Shown here in pieces: positions 30,160-42,890 of a stretch of 64,000 nucleotides of DNA. Source of the stretch: Balanoglossus misakiensis (taxonomy: Eukaryota; Hemichordata); contig CM082589.2 of assembly GCA_040954595.2 (NCBI GenBank), positions 9,858,001-9,922,000 of the forward strand. Direction: 5' to 3'. The translations under genes were made by a program, and so were the position numbers. The stretch's first letter is position 1. The number at the start of each line of letters is the position of its first letter. The notes beneath the pieces are model-generated. The model had not been told where the DNA came from. It searched no databases and saw nothing but the letters and a program-made list of their open reading frames with translations.

Positions 30160-31400
30160 TTTGAAGTTGTCAAAATCGACTAAACAGAGCGAGAAAAACG
30201 GCAATTTGCGCTGTCGGCACATTTCTTCTCCTGCCTCGAATTATCGACACCAGGACCCCCCCCCCCCCCAAAAAAAAATATCAATTATGGATCATCAAAT
30301 AACTAGACTGCATCGTCCATGAAATCAAACTCGACGACAAAAAAACTTCGCCGATTCCGAGGTAAACGCATCCCGACAGGATAAGAACTCCGCTATTTGA
30401 TGTCATCTGATTTCTCTGTAAACATTGGTTGGTCGTTACTTCGGGAATGGCACTTAATCTTCTCGGTTCGGCCTTTAATTTCCATGACCCCGGTTGTTTC
30501 GGCCAAGACGCAAACTGGTTCTTCACTTTGTAGTTCAGTAAAGTTGGCGAATGGGATAGTCTGTTAATGGTGAATGCAGGCCTGAACGCAGTGCTAGCGA
30601 ACGGGACAAATTGACATAATAAAAGCGAGCGTGTTGTCAGATTAGTGGGACTGTCATATCATGAACACAATACGGGAGGCGTGATAAGGGCATTATAAAG
30701 AGCGAGCGTGAAACAGACATGGAAACGATCGACAGTACGGTACAGTGGCTGTGGGTAGAGCGAGCATGTTGCTGTGCCGAACACATTCACCATGTTTGTT
30801 AAATACAACACACACCGACTTGACCTGCGGCCGCAGCTGCAGCTTCCTAACGCGCCCTAATCCAAGCAGTTTACGATCTCGTGGATCGTGGTTGGACCAA
30901 CAAAATGACCCAGAAAGAGAACCACATTAGGAAGTATTATAGGTCTGTTTCCTCAAAGTCGAATAGGTGCAAAACTTAACGCACATCAAAATGTTGCCCA
31001 GACAACGGAAGTTAGCAGTTTGCTTGCTCGGTTTGAAATGCGCGGCTGTGGTAGAAAATTACCCCCTGTTCTTTGGGACGTGAGCCACCCCCCTGAGACA
31101 ATGGTGCACTCACACTCGAGAACATAGGTTTGCTATTTGCATATACAAATGGAATATTCCTTCGAATGCGAGCATGTTCCAATGCGTTCTAAAATAATAA
31201 AATATGCAGCTATAGCATGTATGCATATTCATTAGTGTGTCGTAATGCTAACTATGGTCTGTGATTGGGTAACAAGTCCCACTCTCCATAACAACAGGTG
31301 ATCATTGACCCGTTTCCGGTGTGCGACGCCGGGTTTCGACCACTTTCCTTCTTACTGCCGCGGGATCAAGACGTCTTTTCGGTAGGCTCATAATCCAGTC
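30160..31400 (+). promoter_or_regulatory. CpG-rich, promoter-like region
   Basis: Clearly richer in CG dinucleotides than anything else in the window (for example a NotI-type GCGGCCGC at about 30829). It contains ETS-type CGGAAGT near 31004 and TTTCCGGTG near 31313, and ends with a donor-like TTTTCG|GTAGGC near 31380. Together with the acceptor at 33,138 this could be the promoter and untranslated first exon of a rightward gene. No TATA box is obvious, and direction is inferred only from the donor. A poly-C/poly-A run lies at about 30256-30279. Confidence 0.35.
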
Positions 31401-31999
31401 ATTGTTTTTAGTACCATAGCCTATGTAGCTACGTTACCGTCGCTCGATTGTTTAGTCTGGTATTAGGTGATTTGCAGCTATCCGTTCAACACCTTGTAGT
31501 TGAACAGAAGTAGGTCTTATTCCAGAAAAAAATCCGAGCTACGGGCGTGCAGCTAGCCATGCCTCTCGGCCATTCTGTGTATGGCTTCGCTGCTGACCCT
31601 GAGGTCATAATCGAGAAAGTCTAGACATATTTATAGGGTTATACTCTGTGAGAATTTTATTGCTAGGCCTCTTGCCTAAGCGCACGTAGAGCCAGTGTTT
31701 GCATTTTTTTTTAATTTTACGGTTTAAACGTGGTTGGTGTATTTTCGCTTTTCTGTTTGTTTTTTCGTAACATTTTACTGTTTACATGTTGTTGGCGTAT
31801 TTTCGCTTTTCTGGTGTGATTTCCACCTCACTGTTGGCATACTTAAACAATTATCCTAATTTTTATTGGGCAAACCGATAAAACCAAAACCACCACAAGT
31901 AAAGAAAATTGTAATCTGTTTGGTGATAACCCTTTTAGCTTTGAGAGATAACCGATTTGATGTTTTAGTAAAACCAAATTTTTGACCAGGGTGACAAGC
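31401..31999. other. Non-coding stretch with a short tandem duplication
   Basis: About 31715-31815 holds two diverged copies of a ~66-bp unit ending GTATTTTCGCTTTTCTG. Otherwise nothing seen. Confidence 0.5.
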
Positions 32000-32460
32000 A
32001 TTTTTTTCTCTGAGAGTCGTGTTGCTTTGAAGCATACATTTGGATATATGGTCCTATTTGATGAAAACCTGGTTGATGAAAAATGTGCATATTTATAATT
32101 TTGTAGAATTTTTTGTCTTTTTTGGTCAAAAATTGTTTTATCTAAAACTGCTTGTCAGATTGCTTTCAAATTTTGCAGGGTTGTTCCTTGGGAATAATTA
32201 AGTGAGATGTTTTAGAAAAATACTTGAAATATGCATATTTGCGTTTTGTGTGTGATAGTTTTGGAATTTTTCATTAAAAATTATTTTCTTTCAAACTGAT
32301 TGTCAGATTGCCTTGAGCTTTGGTAGGCATGTTCCCTGAAGCGATTGACGTAAGATATTGTACAATTTTGGTGAAAATACTGATTTTTCTGAAACTGCAT
32401 ATGGGATTGCTTTGAAATTTGATAGTATTATTGCAATGGGTAACCCAAGTTTTGTCTGAT
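32000..32460 (+). repeat. Degenerate ~130-bp repeat family
   Basis: Same words as 28560-29700 (TTTTTGGTCAAAAATTGTTT, CTTGTCAGATTGCTTT, GGTAGGCATGTTCC, TAAGATATTGTACAATTTTG). Confidence 0.6.
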
Positions 32461-33138
32461 TGTGTTGATTTCCCTATACTGAGACTCGCCAAGTACACTA
32501 TATGTTTATATCACTAGAGAGTTCAGAATCCAATATGGCCGCCATACGAACTGGGACATACTGTGTAATCTGATTATTTTCTAAACTTGTCATATTTTAA
32601 TTTCTCGATCTCACAAATAAAAATGAAATGCCAAAAACTTAGTAACTTTCGTTTCTTCCCGCTTGGTGTCCATTAAAGTCTTTTTCCTCCCACTGGGAAA
32701 GTGGCTAGAGTCAATATGTGCATAATGGCAGCATTATATGGCACTGAATAAATGGCAGGGGTGTTTACATCTCCTAATTTGTTTTCACTTAAACCATGAT
32801 AAATATCTAACATTATATGATCATATTGTGTATGCAACTCGGAGATGCGTTTCACTTCAGGGTTGGAAGTTTGTTTAGTCAAGTCTGGGAAGTGACATGT
32901 CTTCAAAGTGACTGATGTTATCTGCTTAGAGCTGAATGCCCATGGGTGTTCTTTCCTAGAAATACATTTTCTTTGCATTTCATAGACCTGTGTATAATTA
33001 TAATTTCAGTTATATATTCTAATTTGTGTTTAGGTAGAGTATGCATGGAATTAAAATAATTATTCTGTAATTACCCAACAAAAATGTTTGTCTTACAATT
33101 GTCTAGCAAGTGGGTATTTTGATTGTTAATTTGCACAG
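32461..33138. other. Non-coding stretch
   Basis: Contains ATCCAATATGGCCGCCAT at about 32529-32546, the same motif as in the macrosatellite units. A 101-codon minus-strand frame (32673-32978) lacks domain or splice support. Confidence 0.35.
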
Positions 33139-33386
33139 GCAACATTATGGAAGTAGCATAAAGAGTATTCGATAATATAGCAGACCTTCTAGCCAGAAAG
33201 AAGAGCTTAGAAGATTTATCAGCTCATAATATTCCTTTAACCAATGAACTTTATATGAACTTGCACACCTGCCTTCAAGATACAGGGATTAATGTTCAGG
33301 AAACCTTACCAGCTCTAGTACATTTATTTCAGCCAGAAATTGAATTACCAGAAAAAAAAATCAGTAATGTTACAAAGAAACAGTAA
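33139..33386 (+). pseudogene. Unrecognised coding-like ORF with a premature TAA
   Basis: A good acceptor (TTAATTTGCACAG) is followed by ATG at 33147, three codons (Glu-Val-Ala) and TAA at 33159-33161. The same frame then runs 74 codons as R-V-F-D-N-I-A-D-L-L-A-R-K-K-S-L-E-D-L, later N-E-L-Y-M-N-L-H-T-C-L-Q-D-T-G-I-N-V-Q-E and T-L-P-A-L-V-H-L-F-Q-P-E-I-E-L. It ends in TAA (33384-33386). The amphipathic-helical, well-mixed composition strongly suggests true protein, in sharp contrast to the surrounding DNA. A CAA-to-TAA change would explain the break, but other origins are possible. It lies downstream of the CpG-rich region and could be its second exon. No family recognised; a processed or partial gene copy is an alternative. 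Confidence 0.45.
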
Positions 33387-34324
33387 GAAAATAAATGGAG
33401 AAAGCCAGCAAGGAAGGCAGAAAAGTGGAATACATGAAATACACAGTTTGCTTAAACTACATGTGTATGCAGTAAAAACTGTATGGTGCAAGGACGTTCA
33501 GTTTTATGATTTATAGCCAGCCAGTCTTTCCATGCATATCATACCAAAATTAATATGAAAATCGTGTAAATGTTAATAGACTACAAGGATAGTACAAATA
33601 CATGTAGACATTACACTATCCAACTTTCTCCACTTTTGATATCTGCCCAACACAGGCAAGCAAAAGGGCCGATCTGAGAGTTTGACTTGAATGATGGCAA
33701 TTTTTGCTGTCCAGAAGTAACTGTATAAAATATTTTTGGTAGTAGTATTATTGCTCAAAATACACAAGAATTTAAATATTTCCACTCACTACAGTGATTG
33801 AACTGATTTTCAGCAAATTGCAGTGTATAAACAGATATTGCCATCTAATGAAATATCAATCCAATATGGCCGCCCATTTGCAATGGTAAAATGCTAGGTT
33901 TTTCCTTTTTTGAGCGCCTGGGAATTTAAATTGTAATCCAGATATCAAAAACTGAAGTCACTATCTGTATCTGCACATATATTGTAATATATTCTGAAAA
34001 TTTCGTTACAATTAGATCAACTATGATTGAGACACGGAACATCAAACATTGCAAAATTTCATATTTCCCATGGTGCCATGCAAAAAATAGAGAGATTTTC
34101 TTTACAAGTTTAGATGATCTCCTGTAAAACTGAAAGAAGTATTCTTCTGTGAATCGTGCATAATTTTTTGAAAAATGTTGAAGATACTTGAGAATATCAG
34201 TATTTTTTGATGCTTTTGTACCTTGAAAACTGGTGAACCGATTTTGATAATTTTCTTTATTATAACCTACAAAGACCTATAAAATTTTTTATCAGTAAAA
34301 TAAACAGCCTTATATAATTTTACC
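33387..34324. other. AT-rich non-coding stretch
   Basis: Contains another ATCCAATATGGCCGCCC at about 33860-33876. No exon seen. Confidence 0.4.
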
Positions 34325-34602
34325 GGTCCAGCTGTTACAGAGACCACCGGCTATTTTATTATAAACTGGTGGTAGGTCAGTGAATGCCTCTGTCTGATTG
34401 GACTAATTAGCTTGTCATACTCGCATATATTTTACAGACAGTTTTTGGACAAAAATCAGTTGTGGTCCAGCTGTTACAGAGACCACCGGTTATTTTATTA
34501 TAAACTGGTGGTAGGTCAGTGAATGCCTCTGTCTGATTGGACTAATTAGCTTGTCATACTCGCATGTATTTTACAGACAGTTTTTGGACAAAAATCTGTT
34601 TT
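34325..34602. repeat. 139-bp tandem duplication
   Basis: Two copies (34325-34463, 34464-34602) beginning GGTCCAGCTGTTACAGAGAC, with only a few differences (GGCT/GGTT, CATATAT/CATGTAT). Recent duplication. Confidence 0.9.
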
Positions 34603-35334
34603 TTTTAGTGCTGCTTGTAAGATTGCAGTGACAAATAACACTTGATTGAGCATGGTGAATTTTTTTATGTTTCCATAGTATTTGAATATTTTTGCCATAT
34701 ATGCTTGCCAATGTCGCCCGCGATTTAATTCTGGTGAATACCTAAAATCTGTGTAATCCCCAAATGGCACAACAGTTTCCTATACGCTATGTTTTAAGAA
34801 GTTAATTATACATAGACATAGTGACCTCTGGCTTACCATTTCTAGCCATCCACAACAGATACAGAGTTTGCTTTCTGTTGGAACCATGCTAACTGCTTTG
34901 GCCCCTGTAATGTTGCATGTTCCTTTAATTGTCTTCTTCATGTTGGCCATATTGGATTTTCTGATAACCTCTTAAAGTTGACATTTTTTCAAAACTACAT
35001 GGCCAATCAAGTTCTAATTTACTGTCCCTTCCAATTTTTTTCAATAATATTGTTAGTGGTCATGCGACTTTGGATTCATTATGGATTGTTGAAAAATCTC
35101 ATTTAACATTTCCAAAATCTTTTTCTAATCAAGTTTTCAAGTGTATTGTGATTAGTTAAACCTTATTGGAGCCAAATTGGACTTTCTGAACTCTAATTAA
35201 AGACAAAGATTTCCTATTTCTAGCCTACTCATTTAAAGCACACATTCATTTTATTGATACGAGTCACCATATGTATAGAATACGTTACATTTTTTGGCAA
35301 ATTTCACATGTCCTTTGATTCAGATTTGTTAGAA

Positions 35335-36390
35335 CTGAATTGTACTTGGATATGTCTCTTGTTAAAAAGCACAACAGTCATGATTGTGTTCACATGAGTT
35401 TTATTGCTGCCAGGACATAACCCAAATATTTTGATAATTTTGGCAATGACCCTTGTTCTACTTGGATATGTCTCTAGTCTTGTTAAAAAGCACAACAGTC
35501 ATAATTGTGTTCACATGAGTTTTATTGCTGCCAGGACATAACCCAAATATTTTGATAATTTTGGCGATGACCCTTGATCTACTTGGATATGTCTCTTGTT
35601 AAAAAGCACAACAGTCATGATTTTGTTCACATGAGTTTTATTGCTGCCAGGACATAACCAAAATATTTTGATAATTTTGGCAATGACCCTTGATCTACTT
35701 GGATATGTCTCTTGTTAAAAAACACAACAGTCATAATTGTGTTCACATGAGTTTTATTGCTGCCTGGACATAACCTACATATTTTGATAATGTTGGCAAT
35801 GATCCTTGATCTACTTGGATATGCCTCTTGTTAAAAAGCACAACAGTCATGATTGTGTTCACATGAGTTTTATTGCTGCCAGGACATAACCCAAATATTT
35901 TGATAATTTTGGCAATGACCCTTGATCTACTTGGATATGTCTCTTGTTAAAAAGCACAACAGTCATGATTGTGTTCACACGAGTTTTATTGCTGCCAGGA
36001 CATAACCCAAATATTTTGATAATTTTGGCAATGACCCTTGATCTACTTGGATATGTCTCTTGTTAAAAAGCACAACAGTCATTATTGTGTTCATATGAGT
36101 TTTATTGCTGCCAGGACATAACCAAAATATTTTGATAATTTTGGCAATGACCCTTGATCTACTTGGATAGGTCTCTTGTTAAAAAGCACAACAGTCATGA
36201 TTTTGTTCACATGAGTTATATTGCTGCCAGGACATAACCCAAATATTTTGATAATTTTGGCCATGACCCTTGATCTACTTGGATATGTCTCTTGTTAAAA
36301 AGCACAACAGTCATGATATTGTACACATGAGTACTATTGCTGCCTGGACATAACCCAAATATTTTGATAATTTTGGCCATGGTCTACTTT
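35335..36390. repeat. 116-bp array A (about 9 copies)
   Basis: Period 116: CTTGGATATGTCTCTTGTTA, then AAAAAGCACAACAGTCATGA, a TTTTATTGCTGCCAGGACAT block and CCAAATATTTTGATAATTTT. Copies differ at a few sites. Confidence 0.95.
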
Positions 36391-38049
36391 CCCATAACTT
36401 GCCATGCACAGCAGATACGGCTTTCAAATTTAGAGGACTGGAACACCTAATGAAGTATTAATCTTTAACACAATCGTTATGTACTTATCCTATTTAAAGT
36501 TAACCAATTGAGCTTAGAAGTTTGGTTCTTGTTGGACACTTATCAGTTTGATGTCAAAATTTGTTGGCACAAATTTGCGTGACCTCTGGCTTACTTACCA
36601 TTTCTCAGCATCCATAACAGATACAGCCTTTGCTTTCTGTTGGAACCATGCTAACCACTTTGGTCACTCCAATGCTGCTTATAGTTGGGTCTTCTTCATG
36701 GCGGCCATATTGGATTTTCTGATAATCTCTAAAAGTGTACATTTTTTTCTAAACTGCAGGGCCAATCAAGTTCTAATTTACTGGCCGTTCCAATTTTTTT
36801 TCAATTATATTAATAGTGGTCATGTGAATTTGGATTTATTATGGATTTTTTCAAAAACTCATGAAGATTTCCAAAATCTTTTTTAATCAAGCTTTCAAGT
36901 GAATTGTGATTGGTTAAACCTTATTGAAGCCAAATTGGATTGTCTGAACTCCGATTAAAAACTAAAATTTCCTATTTCAAGGCTACTGAATGATAGCACA
37001 CCAATCCTTTTTATGGATACGAGTCACCATAAGACCAGAATATGTTAAACAATTTTTATCAACTTTCACATGTCCTTTCATCCATTTTTTCAACACTTAA
37101 TTATACAATTTTTTTGCAACTGTCATTCGTCTTTTGATCCAGATCTTTCAGAACTTAATTCTACGTTGATATGCCTCTTGTTAAAAAGCACAAGAGTCGT
37201 GATTTTGTTCACATGAGTACTACTGCTGCCCGGACATAACCCAAATATTTTGATAATTTTGGCAGTAACTTTTGATCTACATTCCCATAACTTGGCATGC
37301 ACAGCAGATACAGCTTTTAAATTTAGAGGACTGGAACACCTAATAAAGTACATGTATTAACTTTAACACAATAATTATGTATATAAGCTATTTAAAGTTA
37401 ACCAATAAAGCGTAGAAGTCTGCTTTTTGTTGGACACTGATCAGTTTGGTATCAAATTTTGTTGGCACATTTTGCATCACCTCTGGCATACTTTACCATT
37501 TCTAGGCATCCACAACAGATGCAGCATTTGCTTTCTGTTGGAACCATGCTAACCGCTTTGGCCACTCCAATGCTGCTTGTAGCTCTAATTGTCTTCTTCA
37601 TGGTGGCCATATTGGAATTTCTAATAACCTTTAAAAGTTGACATTTTCATAAACTACAGGGCCAATCAAATTCTAGTTTACTGTAGGGTTGAAAGTTTGA
37701 CAAAAATATCATTAGTGGTCAAGTGACTTTGGGTGCCTAATTGGATTGTTTAAAAATCTCATTAAAAAATTACAGAACATCTTTTTCTAATCAAGTTTTC
37801 AAGTGAATTGTGATTGGTGTCACCTTATTGGAGCCAAATTGGATTTTTCTAAACACTGATTAAAAACTAAGATTTTCTATTTCTAGCCTACTCATTGAAA
37901 GCACACAAATTAATTTTATGGATACGAGTCGCCATATGACTAGAATACGTTACATTTTTTGGCAACTTTCACATGTCCTTTGATCCAGTTTTTTCAAAAC
38001 TTGATTAAACAATTTGTTGGCAACTCTCGCATGTCCTTTGACCCAGTAA

Positions 38050-38640
38050 TTCCATAACTAAATTTTATGTGGATATGGCTCTTGATAAAAAGCTAAACAG
38101 TCATGATTTTGTTCAAAGAGTACTACTGCTGCCAGGACATAACCCAAATATTTTGATAATTTTGGCAATGACCCTTGATCTACTTGGATATGTCTCTTGT
38201 TAAAAAGCACAACAGTCATGATTTTGTTCACATGAGTTTTATTGCTGCCAGGACATAACCCAAATATTTTGATAATTTTGGCAATGACCCTTGATCTACT
38301 TGGATATGTCTCTTGTTAAAAAGCACAACAGTCATGATTTTGTTCACATGAGTTTTATTGCTGCCAGGACATAACCCAAATATTTTGATAATTTTGGCCA
38401 TGACCCTTGATCTACTTGGATATGTCTCTTGTTAAAAAGCACAACAGTCATGATTTTGTTCACATGAGTTTTATTGCTGCCAGGACATAACCCAAATATT
38501 TTGATAATTTTGGCCATGACCCTTGATCTACTTGCATATGTCTCTTGTTAAAAAGCACAACAGTCATGATTTTGTACACATGAGTACTATTGCTGCCTGG
38601 ACATAACCCAAATATTTTGATAATTTTGGCCATGATCTAC
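38050..38640. repeat. 116-bp array B (about 5 copies)
   Basis: Same 116-bp unit. Preceded by a diverged first copy (GGATATGGCTCTTGATAAAA). Confidence 0.95.
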
Positions 38641-39573
38641 TTTCCCATAATTTGACATGCACAGCAGATATGGCTTTCAAATATAGAGGACTGGAACACC
38701 TAATGAAGTATTAATCTTTAACACAATCATTATGTACTTATCCTATTTAAAGTTAACCAATTGAGCTTAGAAGTTTGGTTCTTGTTGGACACTTATCAGT
38801 TTGATATCAAAATTTGTTGGCACAAATTTGCGTGACCTCTGGCTTACCTACCATTCTATGAATCCACAACAGATACAGAGTTTGCTTTCTGTTGGAACCA
38901 TGCTAACTGCTTTGGCCCCTGTGATGCTGCATGTTCTTTTAATTGTCTTCTTCATGGTGGCCATATTGGATTTTCTGATAACCTTTAAAAGTTGACATTT
39001 TTTTTCAAAAATTACAAGGCCAATCAAGTTCTAATTTACTGTACGTTCCAATTTTTTAAAATAATATTGTTAGTGTTCATGTGAATTTGGATTTATTATG
39101 GATTTTTGAAAAATACCATGAAAAATTTCCAAAATCTTTTTTTAATCAAGCTTTCGCGTAAATTGTGATTGGTTAAACCTTATTGAAGCCTAATTGGATT
39201 TTCTGAACTCCGATTAAAAACTAAAATTTCCTATTTGTAGGCTACTGAATGATAGCACACCAAGCCTTTTTATGGATAGAGTCAACATAAGACAAGAATG
39301 TTAAAAAAATTTGTCAACTTTCACATGTCCATTGATCCTTTTTTTAACACTTAATTATACAATTTTTTGCAACTTTCATTTTCCCTTTGATCAAGATCTT
39401 TCAGAACTTAATTGTACATTGATATGTCTCTTGTTAAAAAGCACAACAGTCATGATTTTGTTCACATGAGTACTACTCTGGCAGGACATAACCCAAATAT
39501 TTTGATAATTTTGGCAATGACCCTTGATCTACATTTCCAAAACTTGGCATGCACAGCAGATACAGCTTTTATT

Positions 39574-39917
39574 AGCTCTGCTGTCACTTGTGTCAGCCGA
39601 GCTGTAGCAGTAGGTTGATAAATGTCTGTCCGTCGTCTGTCGTCCGTCATCCGTCGTCCGTCAACTTTTGGTATTTCAATCTTCTTCTATAAAACTACTT
39701 GGCATATTTAGCTGAAATTTGGTTGGAATGTTTGTTATGGTGCCCTTACCTGATTTTGTTAATTTGGATTTGATCGGGTCATGAATATGCAAATTAGATC
39801 TAAAAATAAAATTTTTGGTAAAAAAATCTTCTTCTCCCTAACTACATGTACGATGGAGCTGAAAATTGGTAGGAATGTGTGGTATGGTGCCCCTACCTGA
39901 TTTTGTTAATTGGAATT
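39574..39917. mobile_element. Deleted copy of the AGCTCTGCTG element
   Basis: Starts AGCTCTGCTGTCACTTGTGT exactly like the element at 48576. After about 340 bp it jumps straight into the next macrosatellite unit (TCTGCTTTCTGTTGGAACC), so its right part and end are deleted. Confidence 0.7.
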
Positions 39918-40439
39918 TTGATGGGGTCTGCTTTCTGTTGGAACCTTGGTCCCTCCAATGCTACTTTTAGTTGTAATTGTCTTCTTCATGGCGGCCATAT
40001 TGGATTTTCTAATAAGCTTTAAAGGTTGACATTTTCATAAACTACAGGGCCAATCAAGTTCTAATTTACTGTGCGGTTGAAAGTTTGATAAAATATCATT
40101 AGTGGTCATGTGACTTTTGGTGCCTTATTGGATTTTTTAAAAATCTCATTCAAAAATTACGAAAATCTTTTTCTAATCAAGTTTTCAAGTGAATTGTGAT
40201 TGGTTTAACCTTATCAGAGCCAAATTGGATTTTCTGAACTCCGATTAAAAGCTAAAATTCCTTTTTTTTATCCTACTCATTGAAAGCACACAAATTCTTT
40301 CTGTGGATACGAGTCACCATATGACTAGAATATGTTACATTTTTTGACAACTTTCATATGTTCTTTGATCCAGTTTTTTTTCAGTATTTGATTAAACAAT
40401 TTGTTGGCGACTCTCGCATGTCCTTTGATCCAGTAATTC

Positions 40440-42890
40440 CATAACTTAATTTTATGTGGATATGGCTCTTGATAAAAAGCTCAACAGTCATGATTTTGTT
40501 CAAAGAGTACTACTGCTGCCAGGACATAACCCAAATATTTTGATAATTTTGGCAATGACCCTTGATCTACTTGGATATGTCTCTTGTTAAAAAGCACAAC
40601 AGTCATGATTTTGTTCTCATGAGTTTTATTGCTGCCAGGACATAACCCAAATATTTTGATAATCTTGGTAATGACCCTTGATCCCTTGGATATGTCTCTT
40701 GTTAAAAAGCACAACAGTCATGATTTTGTTCACATGAGTTTTATTGTTGCCAGGACATAACCCAAATATTTTGATAATTTTGGCCATGACCCTTGATCTA
40801 CTTGGATATGTCTCTTGTTAAAAAGCACAACAGTCATGATTTTGTTCACATGAGTTTTGTCGCTGCCAGGACATAACCCAAATATTTTGATAACTTTGGC
40901 AATGACCCTTGATCTACTTGGATATGTCTCTTGTTAAAAAGCACAACAGTCATGATTTTGTTCACATGAGTTTTATTGCTGCCAGGACATAACCCAAATA
41001 TTTTGATAATCTTGGCAATGACCCTTGATCTACTTGGATATGTCTCTTGTTAAAAAGCACAACAGTCATGATTTTGTTCACATGAGTTTTATTGCTGCCA
41101 GGACATTACCAAAATATTTTGATAATTTTGGCAATGACCCTTGATCTACTTGGATATGTCTCTTGTTAAAAGGCACAACAGTCATGATTTTGTTCACATG
41201 AGTTTTATTGCTGCCAGGACATAATCCAAATATTTTGATAATCTTGGTAATGACCCTTGATCTACTTGGATATGTCTCTTGTTAAAAAGCACAACAGTCA
41301 TGATTTTGTTCACATGAGTACTATTGCTGCCTGGACATAACCCAAATATTTTGATAATTTTGGCAATGACCCTTGATCTACTTGGATATGTCTCTTGTTA
41401 AAAGCACAACAGTCATGATTTTGTTCACATGAGTTTTATTGCTGCCAGGACATAACCCAAATATTTTGATAATCATGGCAATGACCCTTGATCTACTTGG
41501 ATATGTCTCTTGTTAAAAAGCACAACAGTCATGATTTTGTTCACATGAGTTTTATTGCTGCCAGGACATAACCCAAATATTTTGATAATTTTGGCAATGA
41601 CCCTTGATCTACTTGGATATGTCTCTTGTTAAAAGGCACAACAGTCATGATTTTGTTCACATGAGTTTTATTGCTGCCAGGACATAACCCAAATATTTTG
41701 ATAATCTTGGTAATGACCCTTGATCTACTTGGATATGTCTCTTGTTAAAAAGCACAACAGTCATGATTTTGTTCACATGAGTACTATTGCTGCCTGGACA
41801 TAACCCAAATATTTTGATAATTTTGGCAATGACCCTTGATCTACTTGGATATGTCTCTTGTTAAAAAGCACAACAGTCATGATTTTGTTCACATGAGTAC
41901 TATTGCTGCCTGGACATAACCCAAATATTTTGATAATTTTGGCAATGACCCTTGATCTACTTGGATATGCCTCTTGTTAAAAAGCACAACAGTCATGATT
42001 TTGTTCACATGAGTACTATTGCTGCCTGGACATAACCCAAATATTTTGATAATTTTGGCAATGACCCTTGATCTACTTGGATATGTCTCTTGTTAAAAAG
42101 CACAACAGTCATGATTTTGTTCACATGAGTACTATTGGTGCCTGGACATAACCCAAATATTTTGATAATTTTGGCAATGACCCTTGATCTACTTGGATAT
42201 GTCTCTTGTTAAAAAGCACAACAGTCATGATTTTGTTCACATGAGTTTTATTGCTGCCAGGACATAACCCAAATATTTTGATAATTTTGGCAATGACCCT
42301 TGATCTACTTGGATATGTCTCTTGTTAAAAAGCACAACAGTCATGATTTTGTTCACATGAGTTTTATTGCTGCCAGGACATAACCCATATATTTTGATCA
42401 TTTTGGCAATGACCCTTGATCTACTTGGATATGTCTCTTGTTAAAAAGCACAATAGTCATGATTTTGTTCACATGAGTTTTATTGCTGCCAGGACATAAC
42501 CCAAATATTTGGATAATTTTGGCAATGACCCTTGATCTACTTGGATATGTCTCTTGTTAAAAAGCACAACAGTCATGATTTTGTTCATATGAATTTTATT
42601 GCTGCCAGGACATAACCCAAATATTTTGATTATTTCGGCCGTGACCCTTGATCTACTTGGATATGTCTCTTGTTAAAAAGCACAACAGTCATGATTTTGT
42701 TCACATGAGTTTTATTGTTGCCAGGACATAACCCAAATATTTTGATAATTTTGGCCATGACCCTTGATCTACTTGGATATGTCTCTTGTTAAAAAGCACA
42801 ACAGTCATGATTTTGTACACATGAGTACTATTGCTGCCAGGACATAACCCAAATATTTTGATAATTTTGGCCATGATCTTCTTTCCCATA
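40440..42890. repeat. 116-bp array C (about 21 copies)
   Basis: Longest run of the 116-bp unit. Variants GAGTTTTATTGCTGCC and GAGTACTATTGCTGCC alternate in blocks, showing local multi-copy expansions. Confidence 0.95.
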
